This document shows, piece after piece, positions 16,423 through 25,401 of a stretch of DNA of 64,000 bases. Location: the NCBI GenBank assembly GCA_035568175.1, contig DATMON010000020.1, positions 1-64,000 of the forward strand, read 5' to 3'. The position numbers were made by a program, and so were the translations under genes. The notes beneath the pieces were generated by a model. That model saw only the letters and a list, made by a program, of their open reading frames with translations, had not been told where the DNA came from and did no database searches. The stretch comes from AV40 sp035568175 (GTDB lineage: Bacteria; Verrucomicrobiota; Verrucomicrobiia; Chthoniobacterales; UBA10450). Position 1 is the first letter of the stretch. Each line of letters begins with the position of its first letter.

Positions 16423-16949
16423 TTCGGCGAGGTGGACGCAACCGGTGCCGATGTCGATGCACCTGACGGCGACGCCTCTTGAAATTCCTTTTTCAAACGC
16501 TCCCGTAGTGCGGGCAATTGCTCCTGACGCCTCGCTTCCGTTTCCTGCTGTAGCGCGTGCTCGATCCGACGCCTTTCCTGCAGGTAACGCTGCTCAAACT
16601 GGTCCCGTTTTTCCCCTTCTAGACGCAAACCGGAGTCGCGCAAGGCAGCGTCCACTTCGATTTTCACCCGCTCGCGGTATACTCTTTCCCGTTCGCGCAA
16701 AACCTTCCGTTCCTCCGGGCCCATTTGCATCCAGCGCTCCGCGTTCCTTCGAAATATTTGTCGATCCTCCGGGGGCATTGCGATCCATCGATCCCGCGGA
16801 TTGTTCAGATTCGGAACGTGACGTGGGGGAGGCAGCCCGCGACCATGCGGACCTTGAGCTCCCTGCGGCTGCGCGTTTGCCGATTCGGAGCCGATGATCA
16901 AAATCGCGATCGTCGCGATTGCGCCTACAATGTTTGAGTATCGTCCCAC
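16416..16949 (-). CDS. Exported Arg/Glu-rich helical protein (DUF3106-like)
   Basis: A 177-aa protein: signal peptide (residues 1-26, ending ANA), Pro-rich spacer, then a charged helical region with RWIAMPPEDRQIFRRNAERWMQMGPEERKVLRERE. That motif resembles the DUF3106 pattern of periplasmic proteins encoded beside sigma/anti-sigma pairs. The rest is a long Arg/Glu-rich helix. Its start overlaps the upstream membrane-protein gene by 25 bases, so translation is probably coupled. Function unknown; a periplasmic sensor or partner of the membrane protein is inference. Confidence 0.65.
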   Translation of the reverse strand: MGRYSNIVGAIATIAILIIGSESANAQPQGAQGPHGRGLPPPRHVPNLNNPRDRWIAMPPEDRQIFRRNAERWMQMGPEERKVLRERERVYRERVKIEVDAALRDSGLRLEGEKRDQFEQRYLQERRRIEHALQQETEARRQEQLPALRERLKKEFQEASPSGASTSAPVASTSPKK

Positions 16950-17338
16950 AAGCTGCTCTCGTCTGTGGCCAACAATTCGTCCAGATCGGCAACGACATCG
17001 TAATCCTGCGGGTCGATCTTTACGATCACATCCGGCGGACTGTCCGCCGGATTAAGTGTTGCCGGCTGATGCATCGTCAGGACCGCAGCGATGACTGCCA
17101 CTACCAAAGCCGTTGCCGGAACGAGCCTCCGTGGACTAAGCCAATTGCGGATTCCTGCGAAGCGGCGCGGACGCTCCCGAATTGTTCGAACGACGTTTCG
17201 CGCAAAGAAAGGAGAAAGCTCGGTGGGCGATGCCTGGCCGAGGAGATCCCATAATTGCTGGTCGTCTTCGCGTTTCATTTCCTGCGCGAATTGAACAAAG
17301 TCGAATCCCGAAAGTTGCGCCCGGCGCGCGTCCGACAA
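16925..17338 (-). CDS. Single-pass membrane protein downstream of rpoD (anti-sigma-like layout)
   Basis: A 137-aa protein with a cytoplasmic N-terminal half (MKREDDQQLWDLLGQASPTELSPFFARNVVRTIRE), one membrane helix at residues 72-89 and a short acidic periplasmic tail. That topology and the neighbouring DUF3106-like gene match membrane-bound anti-sigma factors in general layout. No zinc-binding HxxxCxxC is present. It begins four bases after the rpoD stop, in the same operon. The proposed regulatory role is inference; no family was recognised with certainty. Confidence 0.6.
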   Translation of the reverse strand: MSDARRAQLSGFDFVQFAQEMKREDDQQLWDLLGQASPTELSPFFARNVVRTIRERPRRFAGIRNWLSPRRLVPATALVVAVIAAVLTMHQPATLNPADSPPDVIVKIDPQDYDVVADLDELLATDESSLWDDTQTL

Positions 17339-17342
17339 CGTC

Positions 17343-19175
17343 TTACACTTCAGGCGCTTCCAAAAATCCTTCCAACTGACGAATACGCGTCGGATGTCGC
17401 ATCTTACGCAATGCTTTTGCCTCGATTTGGCGAATACGCTCGCGGGTAACTCGAAATTGGCGGCCGACTTCCTCCAGGGTGCGGCTGTATCCGTCCACCA
17501 ATCCGAAGCGTTGCTCCAGAACCTGACGTTCCCGTTCGGTCAACGTTTCGAGCACATCCTTGATCTTCTCCTTTAGCAACACAATCGCCGTCATGTCGCA
17601 GGGATTTTCAGCGCCTTTGTCTTCGATGAAATCGCCAAAATTTGTCTCCTCGCTTTCGCCCACAGGCGACTGAAGCGAGATCGGTTGCTGCGCCATCTTT
17701 AAAACCGCCCGGACGCGGTCCACTGGCAACAGAATTTCTTCAGCCACTTCCTCAGGCGTCGGCTCCCGGCCGTACTCCTGGACCAATTGTTTCTGAACCC
17801 GCATCAATTTGTTGATCGTCTCGATCATATGCACGGGAATGCGAATCGTCCGGGCTTGATCGGCGATTGAGCGGGTGATGGCCTGCCGAATCCACCACGT
17901 GGCGTAGGTCGAAAATTTATATCCCCGGCGGTATTCGAATTTTTCCACCGCCTTCATCAACCCCATGTTTCCTTCCTGAATCAAATCCAGAAATGACAAA
18001 CCGCGGTTGGTATATTTTTTGGCAATGGAAATGACCAGCCGCAGATTGGCTTCGACCATCTCGGTCTTGGCCCGGAGCGCCTTCCGCAACCAGTTTTTCA
18101 GAGATTGATATTGTTCCGCGTATTCTTCGAGCGAAAGCCAGAGCGATTTCTCCAAGTCGCGCGATTTGATCCCGGTCGGTGAACGCGCACCGGCACTGCG
18201 GCGATGTTTCGGCGTTTCGCTCTGAACGGCCAAAAGGGTCTGATAATGCTCATCGGCCAAATGGACGAACTCCTCGGTGACCTTTTGCTTGAAATAAAAC
18301 TTTGGATAGAGCCGTTGCAAAGAAGACAGCGTTCGCTGAAACGCTTTCAGTCGCTTGGTGTCTTTAGAGGAATTGCTCGAGAGCTTCGCGTAATTCTGGG
18401 TAATTGCGCCACCTAATTTTTCGACCTGCTTGCATAAGCGCGGCAGAATTTTCATGTAACGCTCGCGACTCTCGATTTTCTTGTCGAGAATGACGCGGTC
18501 GAATCGCTCCCGGCCTTCAGTGAGTTTCTGGGCAAGATCGAGATGGGCTTGCGCAGTGAAGCCGAAACGGTTGATGTGCTTTTGCACCATAACTTCCGCT
18601 TCCTCGATCCGCTTTGAGATTTCCACTTCCTGCTCGCGGGTCAGCAGAGGGACCTGACCCATTTGTTTGAGATACATCCGGACTGGATCATCGAGAATAT
18701 CCAGCTTCGTTTCCGGTTTTTCTTCCTCCTCTTCGTCGAGATCTTTTTTGACTTCCTTATGTCGATCGACATCGGATGCTTCGATCACGTCGATTTCCAG
18801 TTTTCGTAGCCGGATCAGGATGGCATCCAGCTCGTTTGCGTCAGTTATTCCCTCCGGAAGCGCTTCGTTCAAATCGTCAAACGTGAGATAACCCTGTTCC
18901 TTGGCCAGTTTGATTAGCTCCCGAAGCCGAAGCTGGATTTCGTTCGCCGCTTCAGCCTCCGTTTTCGATTTGAGCAACGAATCTGGTGCCGCTCTGCGGG
19001 CGCGCACCAATCGCGTAATTCGCTTGGCTTTGAAGGCTGTGATAGTTGCTCGTCCTTTTAATCCCAGCCGCGGCGCGGAACCGTTACTACCCGAGGCGCG
19101 ATGGGCTCGCTTAGATTTCGTACGCTTCGCCGTTGATCGGCGAAGGCCCTTCTTTTCTTTCGAATGCCTGGCCAA
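17343..19175 (-). CDS. rpoD: Primary sigma factor RpoD
   Basis: Directs RNA polymerase to housekeeping promoters; 610 aa. A basic N-terminal tail of about 75 residues precedes region 1.1-like sequence (LRELIKLAKEQGYLTFDDLNEALP). Then come region 1.2 (DDPVRMYLKQMGQVPLLTREQEV), region 2 (VEANLRLVISIAKKYTNRGLSFLDLIQEGNMGLMKAVEKF), region 3 and region 4 (TLEEVGRQFRVTRERIRQIEAKALRKMRHP). All primary-sigma motifs are intact. It lies 52 bases after dnaG as in the classic macromolecular synthesis operon and is followed at once by the membrane protein gene. Confidence 0.96.
   Translation of the reverse strand: MARHSKEKKGLRRSTAKRTKSKRAHRASGSNGSAPRLGLKGRATITAFKAKRITRLVRARRAAPDSLLKSKTEAEAANEIQLRLRELIKLAKEQGYLTFDDLNEALPEGITDANELDAILIRLRKLEIDVIEASDVDRHKEVKKDLDEEEEEKPETKLDILDDPVRMYLKQMGQVPLLTREQEVEISKRIEEAEVMVQKHINRFGFTAQAHLDLAQKLTEGRERFDRVILDKKIESRERYMKILPRLCKQVEKLGGAITQNYAKLSSNSSKDTKRLKAFQRTLSSLQRLYPKFYFKQKVTEEFVHLADEHYQTLLAVQSETPKHRRSAGARSPTGIKSRDLEKSLWLSLEEYAEQYQSLKNWLRKALRAKTEMVEANLRLVISIAKKYTNRGLSFLDLIQEGNMGLMKAVEKFEYRRGYKFSTYATWWIRQAITRSIADQARTIRIPVHMIETINKLMRVQKQLVQEYGREPTPEEVAEEILLPVDRVRAVLKMAQQPISLQSPVGESEETNFGDFIEDKGAENPCDMTAIVLLKEKIKDVLETLTERERQVLEQRFGLVDGYSRTLEEVGRQFRVTRERIRQIEAKALRKMRHPTRIRQLEGFLEAPEV
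18760..18771. repeat. Palindromic double copy of the dispersed motif (TGTCGATCGACA)
   Basis: The octamer GATCGACA on the plus strand (18764) and its complement (18760) overlap here to give a perfect 12-bp palindrome within the rpoD coding sequence. It is the only such head-to-head overlap found in the window. Confidence 0.85.
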
Positions 19176-19227
19176 GACTGTGGGTTAAGGTTTACGGCCT
19201 TCGATCAGCGTTCCCATAGATCGACAA

Positions 19228-21030
19228 TCACCGGTCGGCCTCGGGAACAGACGAAAGCCGGGAAATCTGGTGGAGTTGCTCCCGCAGGTCAACAATTTCT
19301 TTCTGTAAATTAACAACCTCACCAGTGGTCAATTGGGGAAGGCGCATTCGCGTCTCGGCAATCTCAAGCTGTCGGCGTAAAGTCGCCTGAATTAGACCTT
19401 TCCACCAGCTCTCGGCCACTTCTATCGCGTTTGCCGGCATCTTTTGCATCAGCCAAGCAGAAACCACGCCCTCCTCTTCGGCCGTCAATTGCGACATAAA
19501 GGAATTCACAGAGACCGGGTCGTCCGGGCGCAATTCGCTCTCTAGAATCCGGACCAGCAGTTCCGTTCCGGAGATTTGCGGCAAGACTTCGCGCCAGTTC
19601 TGTTCGAGAAGAAACTTGCGCGCCGCTTCATCGCGCAAGGCGAGAAGGCAAAGCACGGCAATATCATGCCGCGGAGCCACCCCAGTGGCCGTTGGACCTC
19701 GACCACTTTCACTAGCACGCTCAGATCTTGGTTTGGACGTAAGTTTTTCGAACTCAGATCCTGGAACGCCAAGGCGCGCGCTCATCTTGTTCGAGACTTG
19801 GCCGCGCATGAGCGGATCGCGCACCTGCGAAAGGGTTTCGGCGAGCTTGCGCGCCAGCTGCATTTTTGCGCCAAGCGAGCTTAGATCGACAATCGCGGCT
19901 TCGCGATCGATCCAGTAATCAAAAAAGTCGCGGGCAGCTGCGACCCGTTTTTCAAATTCTTCTTTTCCATTCCGTCGAACGAGCGAATCAGGGTCCTCGC
20001 CCGCTGGCATGTCGACCACACGCACGATTAGATCGTTTTGCAGCAGAGCGTCGAGTGAATGTTCGGCAGCTTTTCGCCCTGCCTGGTCAGCATCGAAACA
20101 GAGAACCACCTCCTCGACGAAGCGCTTGAGAATTCGGGCCTGATGTTCGGTGAAGGCGGTGCCTTGTGGCGCAACCACATTTTTGATTCCAGCTTCAAAC
20201 AAACTGATCAAATCGAGCTGGCCTTCGCACACGATCGCCATATTTGCTTCAATCAGCGCCCGCTTTGTTTTGTTCAGTCCAAAAAGCACCCGCCCTTTTT
20301 GGAAAAGCGGCGTTTCCGGCGAATTTAAATATTTCGCGACCTGCGGATCGGACTCGAGCGACCGGCCGCTGAATGCAACTACCTCTCCGACGTCGTTGCA
20401 GATCGGAAAGATGATTCGGCCGCGAAATCGATCGTAGACTTCGTTGCCGGGCCGCTCTTCGTCCCGCGGCTTCACCAGTCCGCTTTGCAACAGCTGGCTG
20501 CGCGAATAGCCGCGCTCGAGCGCCCATTTCAAGAACGCATCCCAACTGTCCGGCGCAAAGCCGAGCTGCCAATTTTTTGCGACCTGTTTATCGATTCCAC
20601 GATTTTTCAAGTAATCGCGGGCTGCTTCCGCGAACGGTTTCTTCAAAAGATTTTCCTGAAACCAGTCGGTGGCCTCGGCGTGGAGTTTGAGCAAGGTGCG
20701 GCGCGCTTCATGTTGTCGATCTTCGTCCGCGGCCGCGCGTTCCTCGACAATTGGAACGCCGACGCGCGCCGCCAGTTTTCGGACGGCCGATGGAAAATCG
20801 AGATGCTCGTATTCCATCACGAACCGGAAAACGCTTCCGCCGACTCCGCAGCCAAAGCAGTGAAACGTCTGACGCTGCGGATTGACGTGAAACGACGGTG
20901 TTTTCTCCTGATGAAACGGGCAGAGCGCCTTGAAATTAGCGCCGGCCCGTTTCAGCGGAAAATACGAGCCGATCACCTCGACGATGTCATTAGCGGCCGC
21001 GACTTGCTCTATGGTTTCCGATGGAATCAC
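19228..21030 (-). CDS. dnaG: DNA primase DnaG
   Basis: Makes RNA primers at the replication fork. The N-terminal zinc-binding domain has Cys37, His40, Cys58 and Cys61 (CPFH...CFGC). The TOPRIM catalytic core follows with EGQLDLISLFEAG and VLCFDADQAGRKA, and the C-terminal part is helicase-binding. GTG at 21030 gives MIPSETIEQVAAAND, the usual N-terminus, and 600 aa; a TTG at 21105 would add 25 atypical residues and crowd the divergent gene. It is first in the dnaG-rpoD operon; a copy of the dispersed motif lies in the gap before rpoD. Confidence 0.95.
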   Translation of the reverse strand: MIPSETIEQVAAANDIVEVIGSYFPLKRAGANFKALCPFHQEKTPSFHVNPQRQTFHCFGCGVGGSVFRFVMEYEHLDFPSAVRKLAARVGVPIVEERAAADEDRQHEARRTLLKLHAEATDWFQENLLKKPFAEAARDYLKNRGIDKQVAKNWQLGFAPDSWDAFLKWALERGYSRSQLLQSGLVKPRDEERPGNEVYDRFRGRIIFPICNDVGEVVAFSGRSLESDPQVAKYLNSPETPLFQKGRVLFGLNKTKRALIEANMAIVCEGQLDLISLFEAGIKNVVAPQGTAFTEHQARILKRFVEEVVLCFDADQAGRKAAEHSLDALLQNDLIVRVVDMPAGEDPDSLVRRNGKEEFEKRVAAARDFFDYWIDREAAIVDLSSLGAKMQLARKLAETLSQVRDPLMRGQVSNKMSARLGVPGSEFEKLTSKPRSERASESGRGPTATGVAPRHDIAVLCLLALRDEAARKFLLEQNWREVLPQISGTELLVRILESELRPDDPVSVNSFMSQLTAEEEGVVSAWLMQKMPANAIEVAESWWKGLIQATLRRQLEIAETRMRLPQLTTGEVVNLQKEIVDLREQLHQISRLSSVPEADR

Positions 21031-21108
21031 GTGGGCTGTTTTATTTTTCGCTCGTTTGCTTTCTGAAGCGATGCCAAACTTACTCGGCGCCGCGGCGCTT
21101 TCCAAACA

Positions 21109-22503
21109 ATGAAGAAATTGTCGATCCTGGTTTTGATCACGGTCCTGGCCACGCTGGAAATTGGTCAGGCTCGGGAAGTCATCCACAAAGGTGATGTCGT
21201 CGTTGCTCCGATTAACGGCGAAATTTCGCCTTCCCTTCTCGCTTTCTTGCGTCGCGCCCTCAAGACCGCCGAAGCGAGCGGCGCAAGCGCGATCATTTTC
21301 GAGATGAACACTTACGGTGGTCGGCTTGATAGCGCAGAAGAAATAACGAGCGCGCTGAATCACGCCACCATTCCTACCTACACATTTATCAATTCAAACG
21401 CCGGATCAGCCGGCGCCCTCATTGCCCTGGCGACACAACATATCTACATGGCGCCGGTTAGTGCTATTGGTGCGGCCGCACCGATTTTGCCCACCGGCGA
21501 AGATCTTCCCCTGACCGCACGCGAGAAAACCATTTCCTACTGGTCTGCCTTGATCCGAGGCTCGGCACTCAAAAATGGACACAATCCCGAAATCGGCGAG
21601 GCCTTCATGAACAAGGATAAGGAGGTGAAAATTGGCGATCGAGTGATTCACGCCAAAGGAACTTTGCTTACTCTCAACACCCAGGAAGCGACCGAAAAAA
21701 TAAACGGGAAACCTTTGCTCGCCGATGGAGTCGCCGAGTCGATTGTCGATCTGACAAAAAAAGCTGACCTCAAAGGGAATGTAGTTTCGATCAATCCCAC
21801 TGGCTTCGAGCAACTCGCGCTTTGGCTCACAGCGCTTGCACCGTTGCTTTTGCTCGCCGGAATTGTTGGCGCTTACCTTGAATTCAAAATTCCGGGAGCA
21901 AGCTTACCGGGAATTATCTCCGCGATCTGCTTCGCGCTTTTCTTTCTCGGACATTATCTGGCCGGTCTCGCTGGCTGGGAAGTAGTCGCGCTTTTTGTTC
22001 TCGGTCTGGCACTCGTGCTCATTGAGATTCTTTTCTTTGCCCATTCCACAATCGTTTTTGGAGTGCTTGGTGTTCTGCTCATGCTCGCCTCAATGCTTTG
22101 GGCGATGATCGATCGTTATCCGGAGCAGCCATTTTTCCCGACGGGCGACATGCTGGCCGTTCCGCTGCGTAATCTTTTCATCGCGCTTATCTCGGCTGCG
22201 ATCGTGATTGCGCTGCTTGCGAAGTATTTGCCACGCACCAGTTTCTATAAACGTTTCGCGCTTATGACTTCGAATCCACCCGGTCCGTCATTGGCCGGCG
22301 TGCCTCGGGAATTTGCCACTGCGATCGATCTTTCGCCAGGCACCGAAGGAATTTCGTTGTCGATCTTGCGGCCGAGCGGCAAGGCGCGTTTTCTCGACCA
22401 GATTATTGACGTGATCACGCAAGGCGAATTCATCGCGCCAAACACTTCCATCACGGTTGTTCGGCGAGACGGAATGCGCGTGGTAGTTAAAGCGGCCCGT
22501 TAA
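21109..22503 (+). CDS. NfeD-family membrane serine protease (ClpP-like)
   Basis: A 464-aa long-form NfeD protein. A signal peptide is followed by a periplasmic ClpP/SppA-like protease domain with the nucleophile Ser100 in NAGSAGALIA and probable base Lys140, a Ser/Lys dyad. Next come about five membrane helices (residues about 230-375) and a C-terminal soluble NfeD/OB domain ending in VRRDGMRVVVKAAR. The family is linked to membrane protein quality control, usually with a stomatin partner; no stomatin gene follows here. It is divergent from dnaG. The signal-peptide codons carry a copy of the dispersed motif. Confidence 0.88.
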   Translation: MKKLSILVLITVLATLEIGQAREVIHKGDVVVAPINGEISPSLLAFLRRALKTAEASGASAIIFEMNTYGGRLDSAEEITSALNHATIPTYTFINSNAGSAGALIALATQHIYMAPVSAIGAAAPILPTGEDLPLTAREKTISYWSALIRGSALKNGHNPEIGEAFMNKDKEVKIGDRVIHAKGTLLTLNTQEATEKINGKPLLADGVAESIVDLTKKADLKGNVVSINPTGFEQLALWLTALAPLLLLAGIVGAYLEFKIPGASLPGIISAICFALFFLGHYLAGLAGWEVVALFVLGLALVLIEILFFAHSTIVFGVLGVLLMLASMLWAMIDRYPEQPFFPTGDMLAVPLRNLFIALISAAIVIALLAKYLPRTSFYKRFALMTSNPPGPSLAGVPREFATAIDLSPGTEGISLSILRPSGKARFLDQIIDVITQGEFIAPNTSITVVRRDGMRVVVKAAR

Positions 22504-22510
22504 ATCGCCG

Positions 22511-22711
22511 CTAGCCGCCGGCGACAACGCGAATAATTTCTATCTGGTCGCCATCAGTTAACGCCTTTTGCGGCCATTCGCGGCGGTGTAAGGCAACTCC
22601 GTTATGTTCGATTAGGATGGTTTCGGGCGGCAATTCAAAGCGTCCGACCAGTTCGGCCACCGTTTGCGCGCCACCTGCGTCTGCTTCCCCGCCGTTGAGT
22701 GAAATCCGCAT
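22511..22711 (-). CDS. thiS: Sulfur carrier protein ThiS
   Basis: A 66-aa ubiquitin-like protein that delivers sulfur as a C-terminal thiocarboxylate for the thiazole of thiamine. It ends in the required Gly-Gly (RVVAGG) and has the ThiS segments FELPPETILIEHNGVALHRREW and LTDGDQIEII. The ATG at 22711 shares a base with the thiH stop codon (TGATG), so the two are translationally coupled. A longer reading from 22744 lacks family support. Confidence 0.93.
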   Translation of the reverse strand: MRISLNGGEADAGGAQTVAELVGRFELPPETILIEHNGVALHRREWPQKALTDGDQIEIIRVVAGG

Positions 22712-23832
22712 CAGTGAGAGAGCGCTTGCTCCCAATCCTTCCAAATCGGGTCGAAGCCCTGTTCCCGCAAAATGGTTGCGATCCTTTCCGGCGGCCGGTC
22801 GTCGCTAATTTCAAATTGACCGGTGGCCAGTTGGTCTTCGCCGTCCTGAAACTCCGGCGGCATGATTCGACCGCGCACGGTCTGGTGCAAATGTTCTGTG
22901 CCGCGCCGGGTGTATCCGCCGGGCTCGGTATGGCTGCCGGCACTCATCATCGTTACGCCTAACGACACCAAGGCATCGCGCAAGGAAGGGCGCTCGCGCG
23001 TGCTCAAGACAATCCCAACCTGAGGAAAACTAATGCGCAGAGCGCAGACCACCTGCGCCAGTTCGCGATCACTTATCGAAAACAGCGGCCGGAATCCGCC
23101 CGCAGCCGGCCGCAGCCGCGGCAAACTGACGGTGATTTGGGCCTGCCAACAGCGCCGCAACAAATAATCCACATGCGCGGCAAGGGCGACGGCTTCATCC
23201 TGCCAGCGCCATAAGCCGAAAAGCGCTCCGACTCCAAGCCGGCGAAACCCGGCATTGTAGGCGCGTTCGGGACAATCGAGCCGATAATCAAAATCGCGTT
23301 TAGGACCGGCGGTATGCAGTTCCGCGTAAACCGCGCGCTGATATGTCTCCTGGTAAACAACAAGCCCTTCGGCGCCCGCGCGAACGATGGGGACATAATC
23401 GTTGCTCGTCATCGGACCGACTTCGATAGAGATCGAAGGAAAATCAGGCGCTAATGCCCGAACGCATTCGACGAGATAATCGCCACTGACAAATTTCGGA
23501 TGCTCGCCCGCGACCAACAGGATCTGCCGGAAGCCGGCGTCGCGAAGATACCGGGCTTCAGCCACGACGTCCTCCACGCCGAGAGTCACGCGTAAAATCG
23601 GGTTGTCCCGAGAAAACCCGCAGTAGCGACAATTGTTAATGCACTCATTCGACAAATAGAGCGGTGCGAAAAGACGCATCGTCCGGCCAAAGTTTTGCAG
23701 CGTCAGAGAGCGCGAGGCCTGGGCCATCGATTCCAGCTCCGCGTCCGTTTTGGGCGCAATCAGTTGCCCGAATCGGCTGACAATATCCGATTTCCGAAGA
23801 GGCAGATTATTCAGTGTTTCCGCAAAAGACAT
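22711..23832 (-). CDS. thiH: 2-iminoacetate synthase ThiH (radical SAM)
   Basis: Cleaves tyrosine to dehydroglycine for thiazole synthesis in thiamine biosynthesis. The radical SAM cluster motif CxxxCxxC is Cys64, Cys68 and Cys71 in CINNCRYCGF. ThiH signatures VYQETYQRAVYAELHTAGPKRDF and the C-terminal TEPGGYTRRGTEH are present; 373 aa is normal. The start at 23832 (MSFAETLNN) is chosen since upstream residues are non-homologous. thiS follows with overlapping codons; thiG is not adjacent. No TPP riboswitch is seen in the 97-base gap before it. Confidence 0.94.
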   Translation of the reverse strand: MSFAETLNNLPLRKSDIVSRFGQLIAPKTDAELESMAQASRSLTLQNFGRTMRLFAPLYLSNECINNCRYCGFSRDNPILRVTLGVEDVVAEARYLRDAGFRQILLVAGEHPKFVSGDYLVECVRALAPDFPSISIEVGPMTSNDYVPIVRAGAEGLVVYQETYQRAVYAELHTAGPKRDFDYRLDCPERAYNAGFRRLGVGALFGLWRWQDEAVALAAHVDYLLRRCWQAQITVSLPRLRPAAGGFRPLFSISDRELAQVVCALRISFPQVGIVLSTRERPSLRDALVSLGVTMMSAGSHTEPGGYTRRGTEHLHQTVRGRIMPPEFQDGEDQLATGQFEISDDRPPERIATILREQGFDPIWKDWEQALSH

Positions 23833-23929
23833 CAGGTTAATTTCATATGCGCCCGCGCATTCGCAAACTGCAATCGCTCTGGCCAGTGCAATTGCATTCG
23901 ATAAGGTCAACATTACGCGATCGGTCCCG

Positions 23930-25333
23930 ATGAAAGTCGTTAACACTGTTCCGGCCAAGCTACAGAACCGCGCTTTTGCCGCCGTTGATATTGCTTCGCT
24001 CGTTTTCTTTCGGATCGCATTCGGCCTGCTGATGGTTTGCGAAGTCTGGATCTTGCGTCACCAAATCGCCGCGGCCTGGATCCAACCGCGGTTCTTGTTC
24101 AAGTATTACGGATTTTCATGGATTCATCCGTGGGCTGGGAACGGACTCTACATCCACTGGTACATAATGGGCGTATTCGCGCTTTTTATCGCGATTGGTT
24201 TTTTCTACCGCCTCAACGCCGCTCTTTTTTGTCTCAGCTATACGTATTTTTTCCTTCTCGATGAAGGCAGATACGTGAATCACGCCTATCTCATCTGCCT
24301 GTTTAGTTTCCTGCTAATTTTCGTTCCGGCGCATCGGGCGTTGTCCGTGGACTCGTGGCTCCGCCCAAAAATCCGCTCACAAACCGCGCCGGCGGGGGCT
24401 CTTTGGGTGTTCCGCATGCAAATGGCCGCGGTCTATTTTTTCGCAGGAATTGCAAAGATCGCGCCTGACTGGCTGCGGGGCGAGCCGATGCGGACCTGGC
24501 TGACGCATAGCATTCACTCCTCATTGGTCGATCGATTTTCACACCAGGACTGGCTGCCTTACGTAACGAGTTACACCGCACTTCTGATCGATCTATTTGC
24601 TGCCCCGCTTCTGTTTTGGCGTCGGACCCGGGTTGCGGCGTTCTGTCTAGTAGTAATTTTCCATCTCCTCAACGCGCAATTCTTCTCGATTGGTATGTTT
24701 CCCTGGCTGGCTATCGCAGCCACAACTCTTTTTCTCTCTCCAAGCTGGCCGCGCCGCATCATTTCCATTTCTCGTCCGGCAATGACACCCGCCAAACTGA
24801 AAACGCGCAAGTTGCCTGCTCCGAAAAGGCCCGTCTTGGTTTTGAGCTCCCTCGCCGTCTACACTGCCATCCAAATTCTCGTGCCGTCGGCCCACTTTTT
24901 CTATCCGGGTGGCATCGAATGGACCTACCTGGAACATCATTTTAGCTGGCAAATGTTGCTTCGACAGAAGACGACAACGGCATTTTTTTATGTCACCGAT
25001 CCCAATAACGACGAGACATATCAGATAAAACTGCAGGAATATCTGGACGCGCGACAAATTGCCCGGATGGGATGGAGGCCGGATATGGTTCAGCAATTTG
25101 CGCGTTATCTCGCGACTGTCACGCTGCGCACTGGCCCCAAGCCGCTCAAAGTACAGGTGCGAATGTTCGTTTCCATTAACGGACGAAAGCCACAATTATT
25201 TATCGATCCAAACGTCGACCTGGTGGCTGAGACGCGGCGTTGGGGCCGCCCTCGCTGGCTCTTGCAGATTCACGAACCGTTGCCCGATCACCCACCGGAC
25301 AGCATACAGCGCCCGTTTGAATCCTTCCAATGA
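23930..25333 (+). CDS. HTTM (vitamin K gamma-carboxylase-like) membrane protein
   Basis: A 467-aa protein with the horizontally transferred transmembrane (HTTM) pattern: an N-terminal helix with SLVFFRIAFGLLMVCEVW, WIHPWAGNGLYIHWYIMGVFALF, YFFLLDEGRYVNHAYLICLFSFLL and FRMQMAAVYFFAGIAKIAPDWLRGEPMRTWL. This is the membrane domain related to gamma-glutamyl carboxylase. The C-terminal third is soluble and mixed (from about residue 320). Bacterial members have no firm role. ATG at 23930 is chosen because the longer frame overlaps thiH. A strong terminator follows. Confidence 0.85.
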   Translation: MKVVNTVPAKLQNRAFAAVDIASLVFFRIAFGLLMVCEVWILRHQIAAAWIQPRFLFKYYGFSWIHPWAGNGLYIHWYIMGVFALFIAIGFFYRLNAALFCLSYTYFFLLDEGRYVNHAYLICLFSFLLIFVPAHRALSVDSWLRPKIRSQTAPAGALWVFRMQMAAVYFFAGIAKIAPDWLRGEPMRTWLTHSIHSSLVDRFSHQDWLPYVTSYTALLIDLFAAPLLFWRRTRVAAFCLVVIFHLLNAQFFSIGMFPWLAIAATTLFLSPSWPRRIISISRPAMTPAKLKTRKLPAPKRPVLVLSSLAVYTAIQILVPSAHFFYPGGIEWTYLEHHFSWQMLLRQKTTTAFFYVTDPNNDETYQIKLQEYLDARQIARMGWRPDMVQQFARYLATVTLRTGPKPLKVQVRMFVSINGRKPQLFIDPNVDLVAETRRWGRPRWLLQIHEPLPDHPPDSIQRPFESFQ

Positions 25334-25347
25334 GCGTTCGGAAAAGC

Positions 25348-25382
25348 AAAACGCCGGAACGCACGAGCCGTTCCGGCGTTTA
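25348..25382. terminator. Intrinsic terminator after the HTTM gene
   Basis: A perfect stem of 13 bp, AAACGCCGGAACG with CGTTCCGGCGTTT, and a 7-base loop, followed by AAATTTAAACTTTTCT. It separates the HTTM gene from the convergent barrel gene and has A/T tracts on both sides. Confidence 0.88.
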
Positions 25383-25401
25383 AATTTAAACTTTTCTGAC
25401 C

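Noticed and set aside
21031..21363. 111-residue N-terminal extension of dnaG
   Set aside because: It overlaps the divergent NfeD gene and is unlike any primase; GTG at 21030 gives the normal N-terminus.
23833..23929. TPP riboswitch before thiH
   Set aside because: No CTGAGA or ACCTGA-type conserved segments were found in the 97-base gap.
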